DNA of 64,000 nt from Marmoricola sp. OAE513 (GCF_040546585.1 NZ_JBEPOC010000001.1:2170001-2234000), one strand, 5' to 3'. Shown: positions 42,806 to 51,519, counted from the stretch's first letter. The notes: generated by a model not told the origin, from the sequence alone. Program-made: numbers and translations.

Positions 42806-44368
42806 GTGGCCCGCGGGGATGGACTTCTGACCAACGAGATCGATCCGAACGACCGCGGACCCCAGGACGCCTGCGGCGTCTTCGGCGTCTGGGCGCCGGG
42901 CGAGGAAGTCGCCAAGCTCGCCTACTACGGCATCTACGCGCTGCAGCACCGCGGCCAGGAGTCGGCCGGCATCGCGGTCAGCAACGGCCGCCAGATCCTG
43001 GTCTACAAGGACATGGGTCTGGTCTCGCAGGTCTTCGACGAGTCGACGCTGTCCTCGCTCAAGGGTCACCTGGCCATCGGTCACGCGCGCTACTCGACCA
43101 CGGGCGCCAGCACCTGGCACAACGCGCAACCGACCTTCCGGCCGACCGCGCACGGTTCGATCGCGCTGGGCCACAACGGCAACCTGACCAACACCAGCGA
43201 CCTCGCCAAGATGGTCGCGGACCTGCCGAGCGACGACGGCGAGCTCGACATCCACGCCCGCAACCTGGAGACCAGCACCAACGACACCTCGCTGGTGACC
43301 GCGCTGCTGGCCCACCACCCGGACCAGTCGCTGGAGGACCGCGCCGCCGAGCTGCTGCCGCAGGTCAAGGGCGCCTACTGCTTCGTCTGGATGGACGAGG
43401 GCACCCTGTACGCCGCCCGCGACCCCCAGGGTGTCCGCCCGCTCGTGCTCGGCCGGCTGGAACGCGGCTGGGTGGTGGCCTCGGAGACCGCCGCTCTCGA
43501 CATCGTCGGCGCCTCCTACGTCCGTGAGGTCGAGCCCGGCGAGATGATCGCCGTCGACGAGGACGGACTGCGCACCCGCCGCTTCGCCGAGGCCGACCCC
43601 AAGGGTTGCCTCTTCGAATTCGTCTACCTGGCCCGCCCCGACACCCGGATCTCCAACCAGCGGGTGCACAGCGTCCGGGTGGAGATCGGTCGCAAGCTCG
43701 CCCGTTCCTACCCCGCCGACGCGGACCTCGTGATCCCGGTGCCCGAGTCGGGCACGCCGTCGGCCATCGGCTTCGCCGAGGCCAGCGGGATTCCGTACGG
43801 CGTCGGTCTGGTCAAGAACTCCTACGTCGGTCGTACGTTCATCCAGCCCAGCCAGACGATTCGCCAGCTCGGCATCCGGCTCAAGCTGAACCCCTTGCGC
43901 GACGTGATCGAGGGCAAGCGCCTGGTGGTCGTCGACGACTCGATCGTCCGCGGCAACACCCAGCGCGCTCTGATCCGGATGCTCCGCGAAGCAGGCGCCC
44001 GCGAGGTGCACGTCCGGATCTCCAGCCCCCCGGTGAAGTGGCCGTGCTTCTACGGGATCGACTTCGCGACCCGAGCGGAGCTGATCGCCAACGGTCTCTC
44101 GACCGACGAGATCTGCGCCTCGATCGGTGCGGACTCGCTGGCCTACATCTCGCTCGACGAGCTGGTCGAGGCGACCACCGTTCCGTCGAAGAGCCTCTGC
44201 CGCGCGTGCTTCGACGGGAACTACCCGATCGAGCTGCCCGAGCCCGAGCTGCTCGGCAAGAACCTGCTCGAGGTCGCGGCGGTGATCCCCGACCGCGCGC
44301 TCGACGTCGACGGGCTGGCAGCCTCGCTGGCCGGCGGCGGTGCCACCGACGCCCTCGACCGGCCGTAG
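42806..44368 (+). CDS. purF: Amidophosphoribosyltransferase
   Basis: A 520-residue enzyme that makes phosphoribosylamine from PRPP and glutamine, the first committed purine step. The mature catalytic Cys is residue 23 in DACGVFGVW, so a 22-residue propeptide must be removed. The PRPP loop is LVVVDDSIVRGNT. Cysteines in KWPCFYGID and SLCRACFDGNYP fit the iron-sulfur Bacillus-type enzyme. Start GTG 42806 agrees with the -10 box. purM follows 46 bp later with a palindromic repeat in between. Confidence 0.97.
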   Translation: MARGDGLLTNEIDPNDRGPQDACGVFGVWAPGEEVAKLAYYGIYALQHRGQESAGIAVSNGRQILVYKDMGLVSQVFDESTLSSLKGHLAIGHARYSTTGASTWHNAQPTFRPTAHGSIALGHNGNLTNTSDLAKMVADLPSDDGELDIHARNLETSTNDTSLVTALLAHHPDQSLEDRAAELLPQVKGAYCFVWMDEGTLYAARDPQGVRPLVLGRLERGWVVASETAALDIVGASYVREVEPGEMIAVDEDGLRTRRFAEADPKGCLFEFVYLARPDTRISNQRVHSVRVEIGRKLARSYPADADLVIPVPESGTPSAIGFAEASGIPYGVGLVKNSYVGRTFIQPSQTIRQLGIRLKLNPLRDVIEGKRLVVVDDSIVRGNTQRALIRMLREAGAREVHVRISSPPVKWPCFYGIDFATRAELIANGLSTDEICASIGADSLAYISLDELVEATTVPSKSLCRACFDGNYPIELPEPELLGKNLLEVAAVIPDRALDVDGLAASLAGGGATDALDRP

Positions 44369-44392
44369 CCGGTCGTCGAGCTTGTCGAGACG
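44369..44392. repeat. Dispersed palindromic element between purF and purM
   Basis: CCGGTCGTCGAGCTTGTCGA followed by GACG is the best-kept copy of the dispersed element in the window. It begins at the base after the purF stop and could moderate read-through into purM. Confidence 0.7.
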
Positions 44393-44414
44393 CCTGAACA
44401 AGAAAGCAGAACTG

Positions 44415-45470
44415 ATGTCCACTTACGAAGCGGCCGGCGTCTCGATCGAGGCGGGCGACAAGGCCGTCGAGCTGATGAAGGTCTGGATCGAGAAGGCCCG
44501 TCGTCCTGAGATGCTCGGCGGCATCGGCGGCTTCGCCGGTCTCTTCGACGCCAGCGCGCTGAAGTCCTACGAGCGGCCGATCCTGGCGACCTCGACCGAC
44601 GGCGTCGGCACCAAGGTGGCGATCGCGCAGGCACTCGACAAGCACGACACGATCGGCCACGACCTCGTCGGCATGGTCGTCGACGACCTCGTCGTCTGCG
44701 GCGCCGAGCCGCTGTTCATGACGGACTACATCGCCACCGGCAAGGTCGTGCCGGAGCGGATCGCTGCGATCGTCCAGGGCATCGCCGAGGCGTGCGTCCT
44801 CGCCGGGTGCGCGCTCTCCGGCGGCGAGACCGCCGAGCACCCGGGTCTTCTCGCCCCCGACGAGTACGACGTCGCGGGCGCTGCGACCGGTGTCGTCGAC
44901 GCTGCGAACCTGCTCGGCTCCACCCTGGTCCGCCCCGGTGACGTCGCGATCGCGATGGCGTCGAGCGGTCTGCACTCCAACGGCTACTCGTTGGTGCGGC
45001 ACGTGCTGCTGAACACGGCCGGCCGCAGCCTGACCGAGCACGTCGACGACCTCGGCCGCACGCTGGGCGAGGAGCTCCTCGAGCCGACCCGGATCTACGC
45101 CAAGGCCTGCCTGGACCTGGCTCGCGGAACGGGCACGCACGCGATGTCGCACATCACCGGTGGTGGCCTGGCCGCGAACCTGGAGCGGGTGCTTCCCCCC
45201 GAGGTGACGGTGACCCTGGACCGGTCGACCTGGTCGCTCCCGCCGATCTTCTCGCTGGTCGCGGAGACCGGGAACGTGGAGCGCCCCGACCTGGAGAAGA
45301 CCCTGAACTGCGGCGTCGGCATGGTCGCGCTCACGCCGGCCGACGACGTCGACGCGGCGATCGAGATCCTCGCCGGGTACGGCATCGAGGCTTGGGTCGC
45401 GGGAGCCGTGGCTGCCGCGGAGAACGCTGAGGACGCCGGTGTCGTACGCCTGGTCAACGACTACGCCTAG
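44415..45470 (+). CDS. purM: AIR synthetase
   Basis: A 351-residue enzyme closing the imidazole ring: FGAM plus ATP gives AIR (step 5). Signatures: YEAAGVSIEAGDKAVELMK, GVGTKVAIAQ, DLVGMVVDDLVVCGAEPLFM by parts GMVVDDLVVCGAEPLF, GCALSGGETAEHPG and HITGGGLAANLERVLP. Start ATG 44415 lacks a strong ribosome site (GAAAGCAGAA). It belongs to the same superfamily as PurL. Confidence 0.97.
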   Translation: MSTYEAAGVSIEAGDKAVELMKVWIEKARRPEMLGGIGGFAGLFDASALKSYERPILATSTDGVGTKVAIAQALDKHDTIGHDLVGMVVDDLVVCGAEPLFMTDYIATGKVVPERIAAIVQGIAEACVLAGCALSGGETAEHPGLLAPDEYDVAGAATGVVDAANLLGSTLVRPGDVAIAMASSGLHSNGYSLVRHVLLNTAGRSLTEHVDDLGRTLGEELLEPTRIYAKACLDLARGTGTHAMSHITGGGLAANLERVLPPEVTVTLDRSTWSLPPIFSLVAETGNVERPDLEKTLNCGVGMVALTPADDVDAAIEILAGYGIEAWVAGAVAAAENAEDAGVVRLVNDYA

Positions 45471-45635
45471 GGGCGGAGCGAGGGCCGCCGGTAGCAGAAG
45501 TGGGCGGGCTCGCCCGCTCAGTTGCTGAACCCATGTGCAGGAATGCCACCGGGCCAGGTACGGTTACCTACACGAGATGACGAAACCAGCCGGCAGCCAC
45601 CGTGCGCCGGCCCTGTGTGCGAGGGGGTCGACCCA
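45471..45635 (+). other. Intergenic region upstream of the DUF3073 gene
   Basis: 165 bp without a gene. It holds a possible -10 (TACGGT or TACCTA near 45560-45570) and a GC-rich inverted GCGGGC/GCCCGC at 45504-45517 whose 2-nt gap is too short for an RNA hairpin. Nothing else recognised. Confidence 0.4.
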
Positions 45636-45833
45636 ATGGGACGCGGCCGAGCTAAGGCAAAGCAGACCAAAGTTGCTCGCGATCTGAAGTATCAGACGCA
45701 CGAGACCGACTTCAGCGCACTGGCGAACGAGCTGCACGGGGACTCCGGTTCCTCGTCCTCGGACTCCTCCTCTGCGGACACCGACCCGTACGACGACTGG
45801 GCGGACTACTCGCCGTCGTCCTCGCGCGACTGA
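45636..45833 (+). CDS. DUF3073 family small protein
   Basis: A 65-residue actinobacterial protein of unknown function. The basic N-terminus GRGRAKAKQTKVARDLKY and the following THETDFSALANELHG are the family core; the C-terminus is Ser/Asp-rich (SSSSDSSSADTDPYDDW). Start ATG 45636 has CGAGGGGG upstream. This gene family is commonly found close to purM and bldC in actinobacteria, as here. Confidence 0.88.
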   Translation: MGRGRAKAKQTKVARDLKYQTHETDFSALANELHGDSGSSSSDSSSADTDPYDDWADYSPSSSRD

Positions 45834-46094
45834 CCGGGTCGATCTGCCTGGTTGTTCCCTCGGGTTCTTCCTGCATGCCCAGATGCCTCCGGGACTCCGC
45901 TCGCCGGGCTGAGGGGCGCGGGTGCGCGCCTCCTACGATCAGAGGCGCGGCTGGTTACGCGCGGTCTGCCCGATTTGTGCCGCGGTCTAGACCGTGAGGG
46001 CGATGTCCGTTTGGTCGGCTTTACACGAGTTGCCGTGAGTGTCATGCTCATTCTGTCGTCAAGCATTTGAAACACCCAGACAAGGGGCCCCACG
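45834..46094 (+). other. Long upstream region of bldC
   Basis: 261 bp with no supported gene. It contains a perfect 12-bp palindrome CGGTCTAGACCG (45983-45994) and a lower-GC stretch from about 46000 to 46080, unlike the surrounding coding DNA. This is where the bldC promoter and any operator should lie. No strong -35/-10 pair stood out. Confidence 0.5.
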
Positions 46095-46304
46095 ATGCAG
46101 CACAACTCCGAAACCGAGACCCTGCTGACGCCTGCAGAGGTTGCCGCGATGTTCCGCGTTGACCCGAAGACCGTCACCCGGTGGGCCAAGGCCGGCAAGT
46201 TGAGCGCCATCCGCACGCTCGGCGGTCACCGTCGTTACCGCGAGGCCGAGGTCAAGGAGCTCCTGGGCGGCGTCATCCCGACGCAGCGCGGCGCAGCCGA
46301 CTGA
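46095..46304 (+). CDS. bldC: BldC-like MerR-family DNA-binding protein
   Basis: A 69-residue single winged-helix protein. LLTPAEVAAMFRVDPKTVTR and WAKAGKLSAIRTLGGHRRYR are nearly identical to Streptomyces BldC, a developmental regulator that binds direct repeats in head-to-tail arrays. There is no effector domain, as in BldC. In a non-sporulating relative the targets are unknown. Start ATG 46095 follows CAAGGGGCCCCACG. A clear terminator lies 39 bp after the stop. Confidence 0.93.
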   Translation: MQHNSETETLLTPAEVAAMFRVDPKTVTRWAKAGKLSAIRTLGGHRRYREAEVKELLGGVIPTQRGAAD

Positions 46305-46342
46305 TCTTCGAGCCACCGCTCAGCAGCAGTACCCAGCTCTTT

Positions 46343-46376
46343 CCGGACCCGACGCCGCTCAGGCGTCGGGTTCCGG
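46343..46376. terminator. Intrinsic terminator between bldC and the ECH gene
   Basis: CCGGACCCGACGCC pairs with GGCGTCGGGTTCCGG (one bulged T) around a GCTCA loop: 14 bp of stem. A TGCTTTT stretch follows on the plus strand. It lies between converging genes and can serve both. Confidence 0.8.
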
Positions 46377-46389
46377 TGCTTTTCGTGCG

Positions 46390-47154
46390 TCAGGCGTCCC
46401 CGAAGCTGCCGTGCCTCCCGGCTCCACCGGCGAACCGAGCCGCCCCCTCGAGAGCCTCGTGCAGGACGCCGAGCCCGTGCTCGTACTCGTTCAGCAGCGC
46501 GTCGGGCTCGTCGAGCGCCCACTGCTCGCGAGCGCTCGCGCGGTCCGACCGGACGCAAGCCTGCGGGAAGGAGGCGATCTGAGCAGCCAGCTCCCGGGCC
46601 GCAGCGAGCGCGCCGCCCGACGGTGCGACCCGGTTCGCGAGGCCGATGGCATGGGCTTCGACGGCGTCGACCGGCCGTCCGGTCAGGATCAGGTCCATCG
46701 CACGCGACTCCCCGATCAACCGGGTGAGCCGGATCGTGCCGCCGTCGATCAGAGGCACCCCCCAACGCCGGCAGAACACGCCGAACACGGCGTCCTCGGC
46801 GGCCACCCGCAGGTCGCACCAGAGGGCGAGCTCGATACCGCCGGCGACGGCGTAGCCCTCGACAGCGGCGATCACCGGCTTCGACAACCGCATCCTCGAG
46901 GGGCCCATCGGTCCGTCCCCCTCCGGCGCGAGGCGGTTGGCTCGTTCGGTCGGGAGTGCCTTCAGGTCGGCCCCGGCGCAGAACGTGCCGCCTGCACCGG
47001 TGAGGATCGCGACCGACAGCGACGCGTCGGCGTCGAACGCGCGGAACGCGTCGGCGAGAGCCCGGGCGGTCGGCCCGTCGACGGCGTTGCGCGCCTCCGG
47101 GCGGTCGATGGTGACGACGGCGACTCCGTCGGCTGCTTCGTAGTGGACCGTCAT
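46390..47154 (-). CDS. Enoyl-CoA hydratase/isomerase family protein
   Basis: A 254-residue crotonase-fold enzyme. Oxyanion-hole segments GAGGTFCAGADLKAL and EGYAVAGGIELALWCDLRVA by its part VEGYAVAGGIELALWCD are seen; the two catalytic glutamates of classic hydratases are not obvious (VPLIDGGTIRL has Asp where hydratases have Glu). It may act on another acyl-CoA. Start ATG 47154; a TTG at 47166 is an alternative. It reads toward bldC and stops before the shared terminator. Confidence 0.87.
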   Translation of the reverse strand: MTVHYEAADGVAVVTIDRPEARNAVDGPTARALADAFRAFDADASLSVAILTGAGGTFCAGADLKALPTERANRLAPEGDGPMGPSRMRLSKPVIAAVEGYAVAGGIELALWCDLRVAAEDAVFGVFCRRWGVPLIDGGTIRLTRLIGESRAMDLILTGRPVDAVEAHAIGLANRVAPSGGALAAARELAAQIASFPQACVRSDRASAREQWALDEPDALLNEYEHGLGVLHEALEGAARFAGGAGRHGSFGDA

Positions 47155-47192
47155 GGCCCCATTCAATACCCGGTGGGACCGTCGCGCTCGAT

Positions 47193-47220
47193 CTAGGCGG
47201 CCCGACCTAGGCGGCCCGAC
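47193..47220. repeat. 14-bp tandem duplication at the patatin stop
   Basis: CTAGGCGGCCCGAC occurs twice back to back. The second copy holds the stop codon and last residues of the patatin-like gene, so the first copy is a duplicated, now noncoding, gene end. Confidence 0.7.
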
Positions 47221-48079
47221 CGAAACGCCACCTCGGCCGGCGTCCGGGAGCCGCGGTGTCGTCGAGCCCGTCGACCAGAGCCGCGGCGACGCGCCGCCCC
47301 AGGGCCAGGTGGTCGGCGGTCCGCGAGAAATCGGTCATGCCCGTGCCCAGGTCCGGAGCCGTGAGGTGGTGCACCTCGACGCCCTCGCCGAGGTCCGGCG
47401 CCGGGCGCACCCGCATCGCGACCCCGAGGCTCGCGACGACGATCTCGATCGGGGTCCGGGCGTGCGGCAGGCGCGCCGGGACGGTGGCGTCGAGCACGAA
47501 CACCCGGGTCGGGTTGAAGTCCTTCACGCCGGCGACCGGGACGAGGTCGGCGACCCCGCCGTCGACGTGCGTCGTACGCCGGCCCTGGTCGTCGGTGAGC
47601 ACCACCGGAGCGAACACCCCGGGCACGGCGGCCGAGGCCAGCAGCAGCTGCTCGATCGGCCCCTCGTCGTGGTAGCAGGCCGCGGAGCTGGCCAGCGGCG
47701 TGGTGGTGACCCGCACCGGCGTACCGAGGTCCTCCAGGCGGGTGGTCGGGATCCATGCCCGGACCAGGGACCGGAGTGCGTCGGAGGAGAACAGGTAGGC
47801 GTGGCGCTGGGCGAGGTGCGCCAACCGGGTCCAGTTCCCGCCCGGGAAGATGTCCCGGGTCGTCAGGCGCAACCAGCGCTCGGCGAGGTCGTGGACCCGG
47901 TCGTTGTCGGGGTGCCAGCCGACGAAGGCGGCATTGAGGGCGCCGACGGAGGTGCCGACGAGACCGACAGGCTTGATGCCCGCTTCGATCAGGGTCTGCA
48001 TCATCCCGACCTGCACCGCGCCGCGCGCGGCTCCGCCGGAGAGGACGAAAACGTCCCTCGGGGTTCGCTTCTCGTTCAT
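47207..48079 (-). CDS. Patatin-like phospholipase
   Basis: A 290-residue patatin-fold acyl hydrolase. The oxyanion-hole motif GGAARG is at 15-20, nucleophile GTSVG at 42-46 (Ser44) and the second dyad member D173 in DGGVAD. No signal peptide. Family members release fatty acids from lipids. Start ATG 48079 has an excellent AAGGAGGTGCC ribosome site. The gene is divergent from a 74-residue protein gene, with 169 bp of lower-GC DNA between. Confidence 0.9.
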   Translation of the reverse strand: MNEKRTPRDVFVLSGGAARGAVQVGMMQTLIEAGIKPVGLVGTSVGALNAAFVGWHPDNDRVHDLAERWLRLTTRDIFPGGNWTRLAHLAQRHAYLFSSDALRSLVRAWIPTTRLEDLGTPVRVTTTPLASSAACYHDEGPIEQLLLASAAVPGVFAPVVLTDDQGRRTTHVDGGVADLVPVAGVKDFNPTRVFVLDATVPARLPHARTPIEIVVASLGVAMRVRPAPDLGEGVEVHHLTAPDLGTGMTDFSRTADHLALGRRVAAALVDGLDDTAAPGRRPRWRFGRAA

Positions 48080-48248
48080 GGCACCTCCTTGTGCCTTCGG
48101 TAGAACCTTCCTGGTTGCGCGAAAATGATCGGCTTCCGTATGTCCGAAATGAGTATTTGGGTACTATTGACACAGATCCGGCCCGCCGCGGCCGATCTGG
48201 GGGATACGCCGCAACGACGCGGCTGTCGAGACCTGGGGAGGGGTCGAC

Positions 48249-48473
48249 ATGATCGATCTGCACGAGCCCGTCGCTGTCGCGACGTGGGACGGGACCGAGG
48301 TCCTGACGAGCTACCACGACGAGGTCTGGTCGGCCTGGCTGCACGGGAACGTCGCCGCCGTCCACGACGCTGGGCGCCTGTTGCTGCTGGTGCCGGTCGA
48401 GAACCTGACGCCGGCCGCGATCGCGTTCGCGATGCGGCTCTACGAGGTCGGGTCGGTCCGGGTCCTCGACTGA
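48249..48473 (+). CDS. Small protein of unknown function (74 aa)
   Basis: A 74-residue, acidic, leucine/valine-rich protein that I do not recognise. MIDLHEPVAVATWDGTEVLT and LLLLVPVENLTPAAIAFAMR suggest an alpha/beta small domain without membrane segment. Support for it being real: GGGGAGGGG just before ATG 48249, clean codon bias, and a tight fit with the next gene's promoter 4 nt after its stop. A TTGACA at 48167-48172 lacks a well-spaced -10. Confidence 0.65.
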   Translation: MIDLHEPVAVATWDGTEVLTSYHDEVWSAWLHGNVAAVHDAGRLLLLVPVENLTPAAIAFAMRLYEVGSVRVLD

Positions 48474-48477
48474 TCCG

Positions 48478-48483
48478 TAGGCT
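48478..48483 (+). promoter_or_regulatory. -10 box TAGGCT of the matrixin-like gene
   Basis: TAGGCT ends 6 nt before GTG 48490, which fixes the start at VSYGEPARG. Confidence 0.5.
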
Positions 48484-48489
48484 TCAGGA

Positions 48490-49266
48490 GTGTCCTACGG
48501 AGAACCAGCACGCGGCCGCTCCGTCGACCGCACCGGCCTGATCGCCCTGGTGGTCGCTGCCGTCGCACTGGTCGGCATGGTCGCCGTCGTACCGTCTTTG
48601 CTGCCCCAGCGGGTGCAGGACCTGCTCGGGATCGGCCCCGAGCGGGTGGCCCTGCCGCCGACTCCCACCGGTACCGGTCCTTACGAGTTCCTCGCGACCC
48701 AGCCGGGTGACCGGAACACCCCGGTCGGCTACTCGCCGTGCGAGCGGATCGCGATCCGGGTGAACCCGCAGGGTGCGCCCCCGAAGAGCCTCGCGCTGGT
48801 CCAGCAGGCGATGGAGGTCGTCGAGCAGGCCAGCGGGCTGCGCTTCGACTACCAGGGCACGACGTCGCGCCGACCGCAGTGGGAGGCCGAGACCGTGCCG
48901 GTGATCATGGGCCAGGTGCGGACCTCCCCGGTGCTGGTCAGCTGGGCCGACTCCGAGGAGGTCGAGGCGTTGGCCGGCGACGTCGCAGGCGTCGGGGGCA
49001 GCGTCTCCTTCCCCGACGGCAACGGCACCGAGCGCTACGTCACCGGCGGCATCACGCTGGACGTCGACGACTTCGCCGACATCCACGACTCGCCGGCGGG
49101 TCGCCGGGAGGAGCTGGCGATCCTGCTGCACGAGTTCGGGCACCTGCTCGGCCTCGCGCACGTCGACGACCCCGGCGAGCTGATGAACGAGGACAACGTC
49201 GGACGGCTCGGGTTCGGTCCCGGCGATCTCCAGGGCCTGGCGAAGATCGGCGGCATCGACTGCTGA
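48490..49266 (+). CDS. Membrane-anchored matrixin-like zinc metalloprotease
   Basis: A 258-residue protein with one N-terminal membrane helix (residues 16-35) and an outside M10/matrixin-type domain. The metzincin zinc motif HEFGHLLGLAH is at 214-224 (ligands His214, 218, 224; catalytic Glu215) and the Met-turn is Met232 in ELMNE. CERIAIRVNP begins the catalytic fold. No propeptide or cysteine switch is apparent. The substrate would be extracytoplasmic. Confidence 0.88.
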   Translation: MSYGEPARGRSVDRTGLIALVVAAVALVGMVAVVPSLLPQRVQDLLGIGPERVALPPTPTGTGPYEFLATQPGDRNTPVGYSPCERIAIRVNPQGAPPKSLALVQQAMEVVEQASGLRFDYQGTTSRRPQWEAETVPVIMGQVRTSPVLVSWADSEEVEALAGDVAGVGGSVSFPDGNGTERYVTGGITLDVDDFADIHDSPAGRREELAILLHEFGHLLGLAHVDDPGELMNEDNVGRLGFGPGDLQGLAKIGGIDC

Positions 49267-49280
49267 CCCGTTGAGGCCGC

Positions 49281-50786
49281 TCAGCCTACGAAGGCGTAGT
49301 CCTCCAGCGGGAAGTGACCTGCGCGCCAGATGGTCTCGATCGTCGTGCTCGGCCGGAACGGGGTGTCGCCGTTCTCGTCGAAGTAGTAGCTGTTCGCGAC
49401 CGCGCACGACTCCTCGGTGAAGACCTGTCGCGGCCGGCGCGCCAGCACCGAGGCGAAGTACCGGTCGTTCGCCTCCTGCCTGACCTCGATCACGGTGCTG
49501 CCCCGCTTCCGAGCCTCGCCCAGGCAACGGATGATGTGCGCCATCTGGGTCTCGATGAGGTTGAAGTACGACGAGCCGTTGTACCCGTAGGGCCCGAGGA
49601 TCGAGAACATGTTCGGGAACCCGGGCACGCTCACGCCCTCGTAGGCCTGCGCCCGGTTCTCCACCCACCAGTCGCCGAGGTCGACGCCGCGGCTGACGCA
49701 CGGGAAGCCGGGCATGTTGTCGCGCTCGAAGACCTTGAAGCCCGTCGCGAGGACCAGGACGTCGGCCGGGTGCTCGGTACCGGTCGTCGTCCGCAGGCCG
49801 TTCGGGGTGATCGCCTCGATGCCGTCGGTCTCGAGGTAGACGTCGTCCCGGTTGAACGTCGACAGGTACGAGTTGTGGAAGCTGGGCCGCTTGCAGCCGA
49901 CGGCGTACCGAGGGGTGAGCTTCTCCCGCACGACGGGGTCGTGCACCTGGTCTCGGAGAGCCTTGCGCGCGAGCCGCTCGCCCGAGGTCGCGAGGTGCAG
50001 CGGGTGGTGGAAGTGGGCCGCCAGCGGGAAGGTCAGCTCGACGTAGGTCTGGCTGGCCAGTCGGGTCAGCAGCTGCGCTCCCGGGACGCGACCGAGGATC
50101 GCGCGCATCGGCCCGGACAGGGCGGCGTCCGGCTTGGGCAGGCACCAGATCGGCGTACGTTGGAAGACCGTCAGGTGCTCGACCTCATCCACGATCGCGG
50201 GGATCAGCTGCACGGCCGAGGCGCCGGTCCCGATGACAGCGACGCGCTTGCCGCGCAGGTCGAGGCCGTGGTCCCAGCGCGCGGTGTGCACGGTCTCCCC
50301 CTCGAAGGACTCCAGGCCCGGGATCGCGGGCGGCTTCGGTTTCGTGAGCACCCCGGTCGCGTTCACGACGTACCGGGTCGTCCGCACCGTGCCGTCGGAG
50401 GTGGTGACGGTCCAGCGTGCTGTCCCGTCGTCCCAGGCGGTGTCGACGACGGCGCTGCTGAACCGGAACCGGTCGTCGAGCCGGTACTTCGCGATGCAGT
50501 GCTCGGCGTACGCCTTGAGCTCTTGGCCGGGCGCGTAGACACGGCTCCACGAGCTCACCTTCTCGAAGGAGAACTGGTAGGAGAACGACGGGATGTCGAC
50601 GGCGACGCCGGGATAGGTGTTCCAGTGCCAGGCGCCTCCCGCGCCGTCGCCCTCCTCGAGGACCACGAAGTCGTCGAATCCTGCCTTGTCGAGCATGATC
50701 GCCGCACCGATGCCGGAGAAGCCGCCGCCGACCACGATCACCTCGTGGTCAGGAGGTGTGGCTGCGCTGGTGTCCGGGGTCCTCAT
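49281..50786 (-). CDS. Flavin-containing monooxygenase, Baeyer-Villiger type
   Basis: A 501-residue FAD/NADPH monooxygenase. FAD site VVGGGFSGIGAA (18-29), BVMO fingerprint FEGETVHTARW (F161 to W171, F-x-G-x3-H-x3-W), NADPH site VIGTGASAVQLIP (184-196) and GGAWHWNTYPG near 50 are present. It likely inserts oxygen into a ketone; steroid, alkyl or cyclic ketones are all possible. Start ATG 50786 is set by TACGTT (50794-50799, minus strand) 7 nt upstream, inside the end of the preceding DUF4184 gene (38-bp overlap). Confidence 0.92.
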   Translation of the reverse strand: MRTPDTSAATPPDHEVIVVGGGFSGIGAAIMLDKAGFDDFVVLEEGDGAGGAWHWNTYPGVAVDIPSFSYQFSFEKVSSWSRVYAPGQELKAYAEHCIAKYRLDDRFRFSSAVVDTAWDDGTARWTVTTSDGTVRTTRYVVNATGVLTKPKPPAIPGLESFEGETVHTARWDHGLDLRGKRVAVIGTGASAVQLIPAIVDEVEHLTVFQRTPIWCLPKPDAALSGPMRAILGRVPGAQLLTRLASQTYVELTFPLAAHFHHPLHLATSGERLARKALRDQVHDPVVREKLTPRYAVGCKRPSFHNSYLSTFNRDDVYLETDGIEAITPNGLRTTTGTEHPADVLVLATGFKVFERDNMPGFPCVSRGVDLGDWWVENRAQAYEGVSVPGFPNMFSILGPYGYNGSSYFNLIETQMAHIIRCLGEARKRGSTVIEVRQEANDRYFASVLARRPRQVFTEESCAVANSYYFDENGDTPFRPSTTIETIWRAGHFPLEDYAFVG

Positions 50787-51519
50787 GGACCCCAACGTAG
50801 CGGGAGCGGACCTGCCAGAGGGAGGCCACCAGGAGGAGGGATGCTGCCGCGAGGACGGTGCCGATGACAGCGGTCAGCCCGACCGACCAGGTCAGGCTGC
50901 GTGCCAGGACCAGAGCGGGTGCCGGGGCGATCAGGGCCACGCCGAGGGCGAGGGCGAGTGCGGCCACCTGCAGGACCGGAAACCGTGCGGGGCGGCGTCG
51001 GCGTTGCCGGCGGCGCAGCGACACCAGTGCCCAGGCGACGCAGATGCTCAGGCCGACGACGCTCGAGGCGTACTGCGCCCAGCGTGCTCCGGTGAGCGGT
51101 CCGTGCTCGTGCTGCAGCCAGCCGATGCGGTCCGAGGCCCAGCGTCCGTCGTGGGTGAACGCGTCCCAGAACAGGTGGGTGAGGCTGCCCAGGACGGACG
51201 CCGGGACGGCCAGGAGCCACTGGCGTCGGTCGTAGCCGGCCGAGGCCGGCAGGCGCTCGCGGATCGCCCCGGGTGCCAGGTCGACCAGCGGGTCGCGCAA
51301 CCAGCCGAACCAGAGGGCGAGTCCGACGAGGCTGACGCCGAGGTCGACGGTCACGGCGCCCGTGACGCTGTGGGTGAAGCGGTACGGCTCACCGAAGGTC
51401 CTCAGGAAGACAGGTACGTCCGGGGCCATTGTCCCCGCGACGGCGACGGCGGCGGCGACGGGCAGCGGGAGGCCGCGGAGGACGAGTGCCGCCGCGGGAT
51501 GAGCGAGGGTGAAGGGCAC
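50749..51519 (-). CDS. DUF4184 family membrane protein
   Basis: A 256-residue integral membrane protein with about six helices. MPFTLAHPAAALVL, the THSVTGA segment and LGSLTHLFWDAFTH place conserved histidines and aspartates in helices, as in DUF4184 and metal-dependent hydrolase-like membrane families. Start GTG 51519 is set by TAGGCT (51526-51531, minus strand) 6 nt upstream. Its last 38 bp contain the promoter and start of the monooxygenase gene. Function unknown. Confidence 0.85.
   Translation of the reverse strand: MPFTLAHPAAALVLRGLPLPVAAAVAVAGTMAPDVPVFLRTFGEPYRFTHSVTGAVTVDLGVSLVGLALWFGWLRDPLVDLAPGAIRERLPASAGYDRRQWLLAVPASVLGSLTHLFWDAFTHDGRWASDRIGWLQHEHGPLTGARWAQYASSVVGLSICVAWALVSLRRRQRRRRPARFPVLQVAALALALGVALIAPAPALVLARSLTWSVGLTAVIGTVLAAASLLLVASLWQVRSRYVGVHEDPGHQRSHTS

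Noticed and set aside
45504-45517. GCGGGC/GCCCGC inverted repeat as purM terminator
   Set aside because: The 2-nt gap is too short for an RNA loop, and no U-tract follows.
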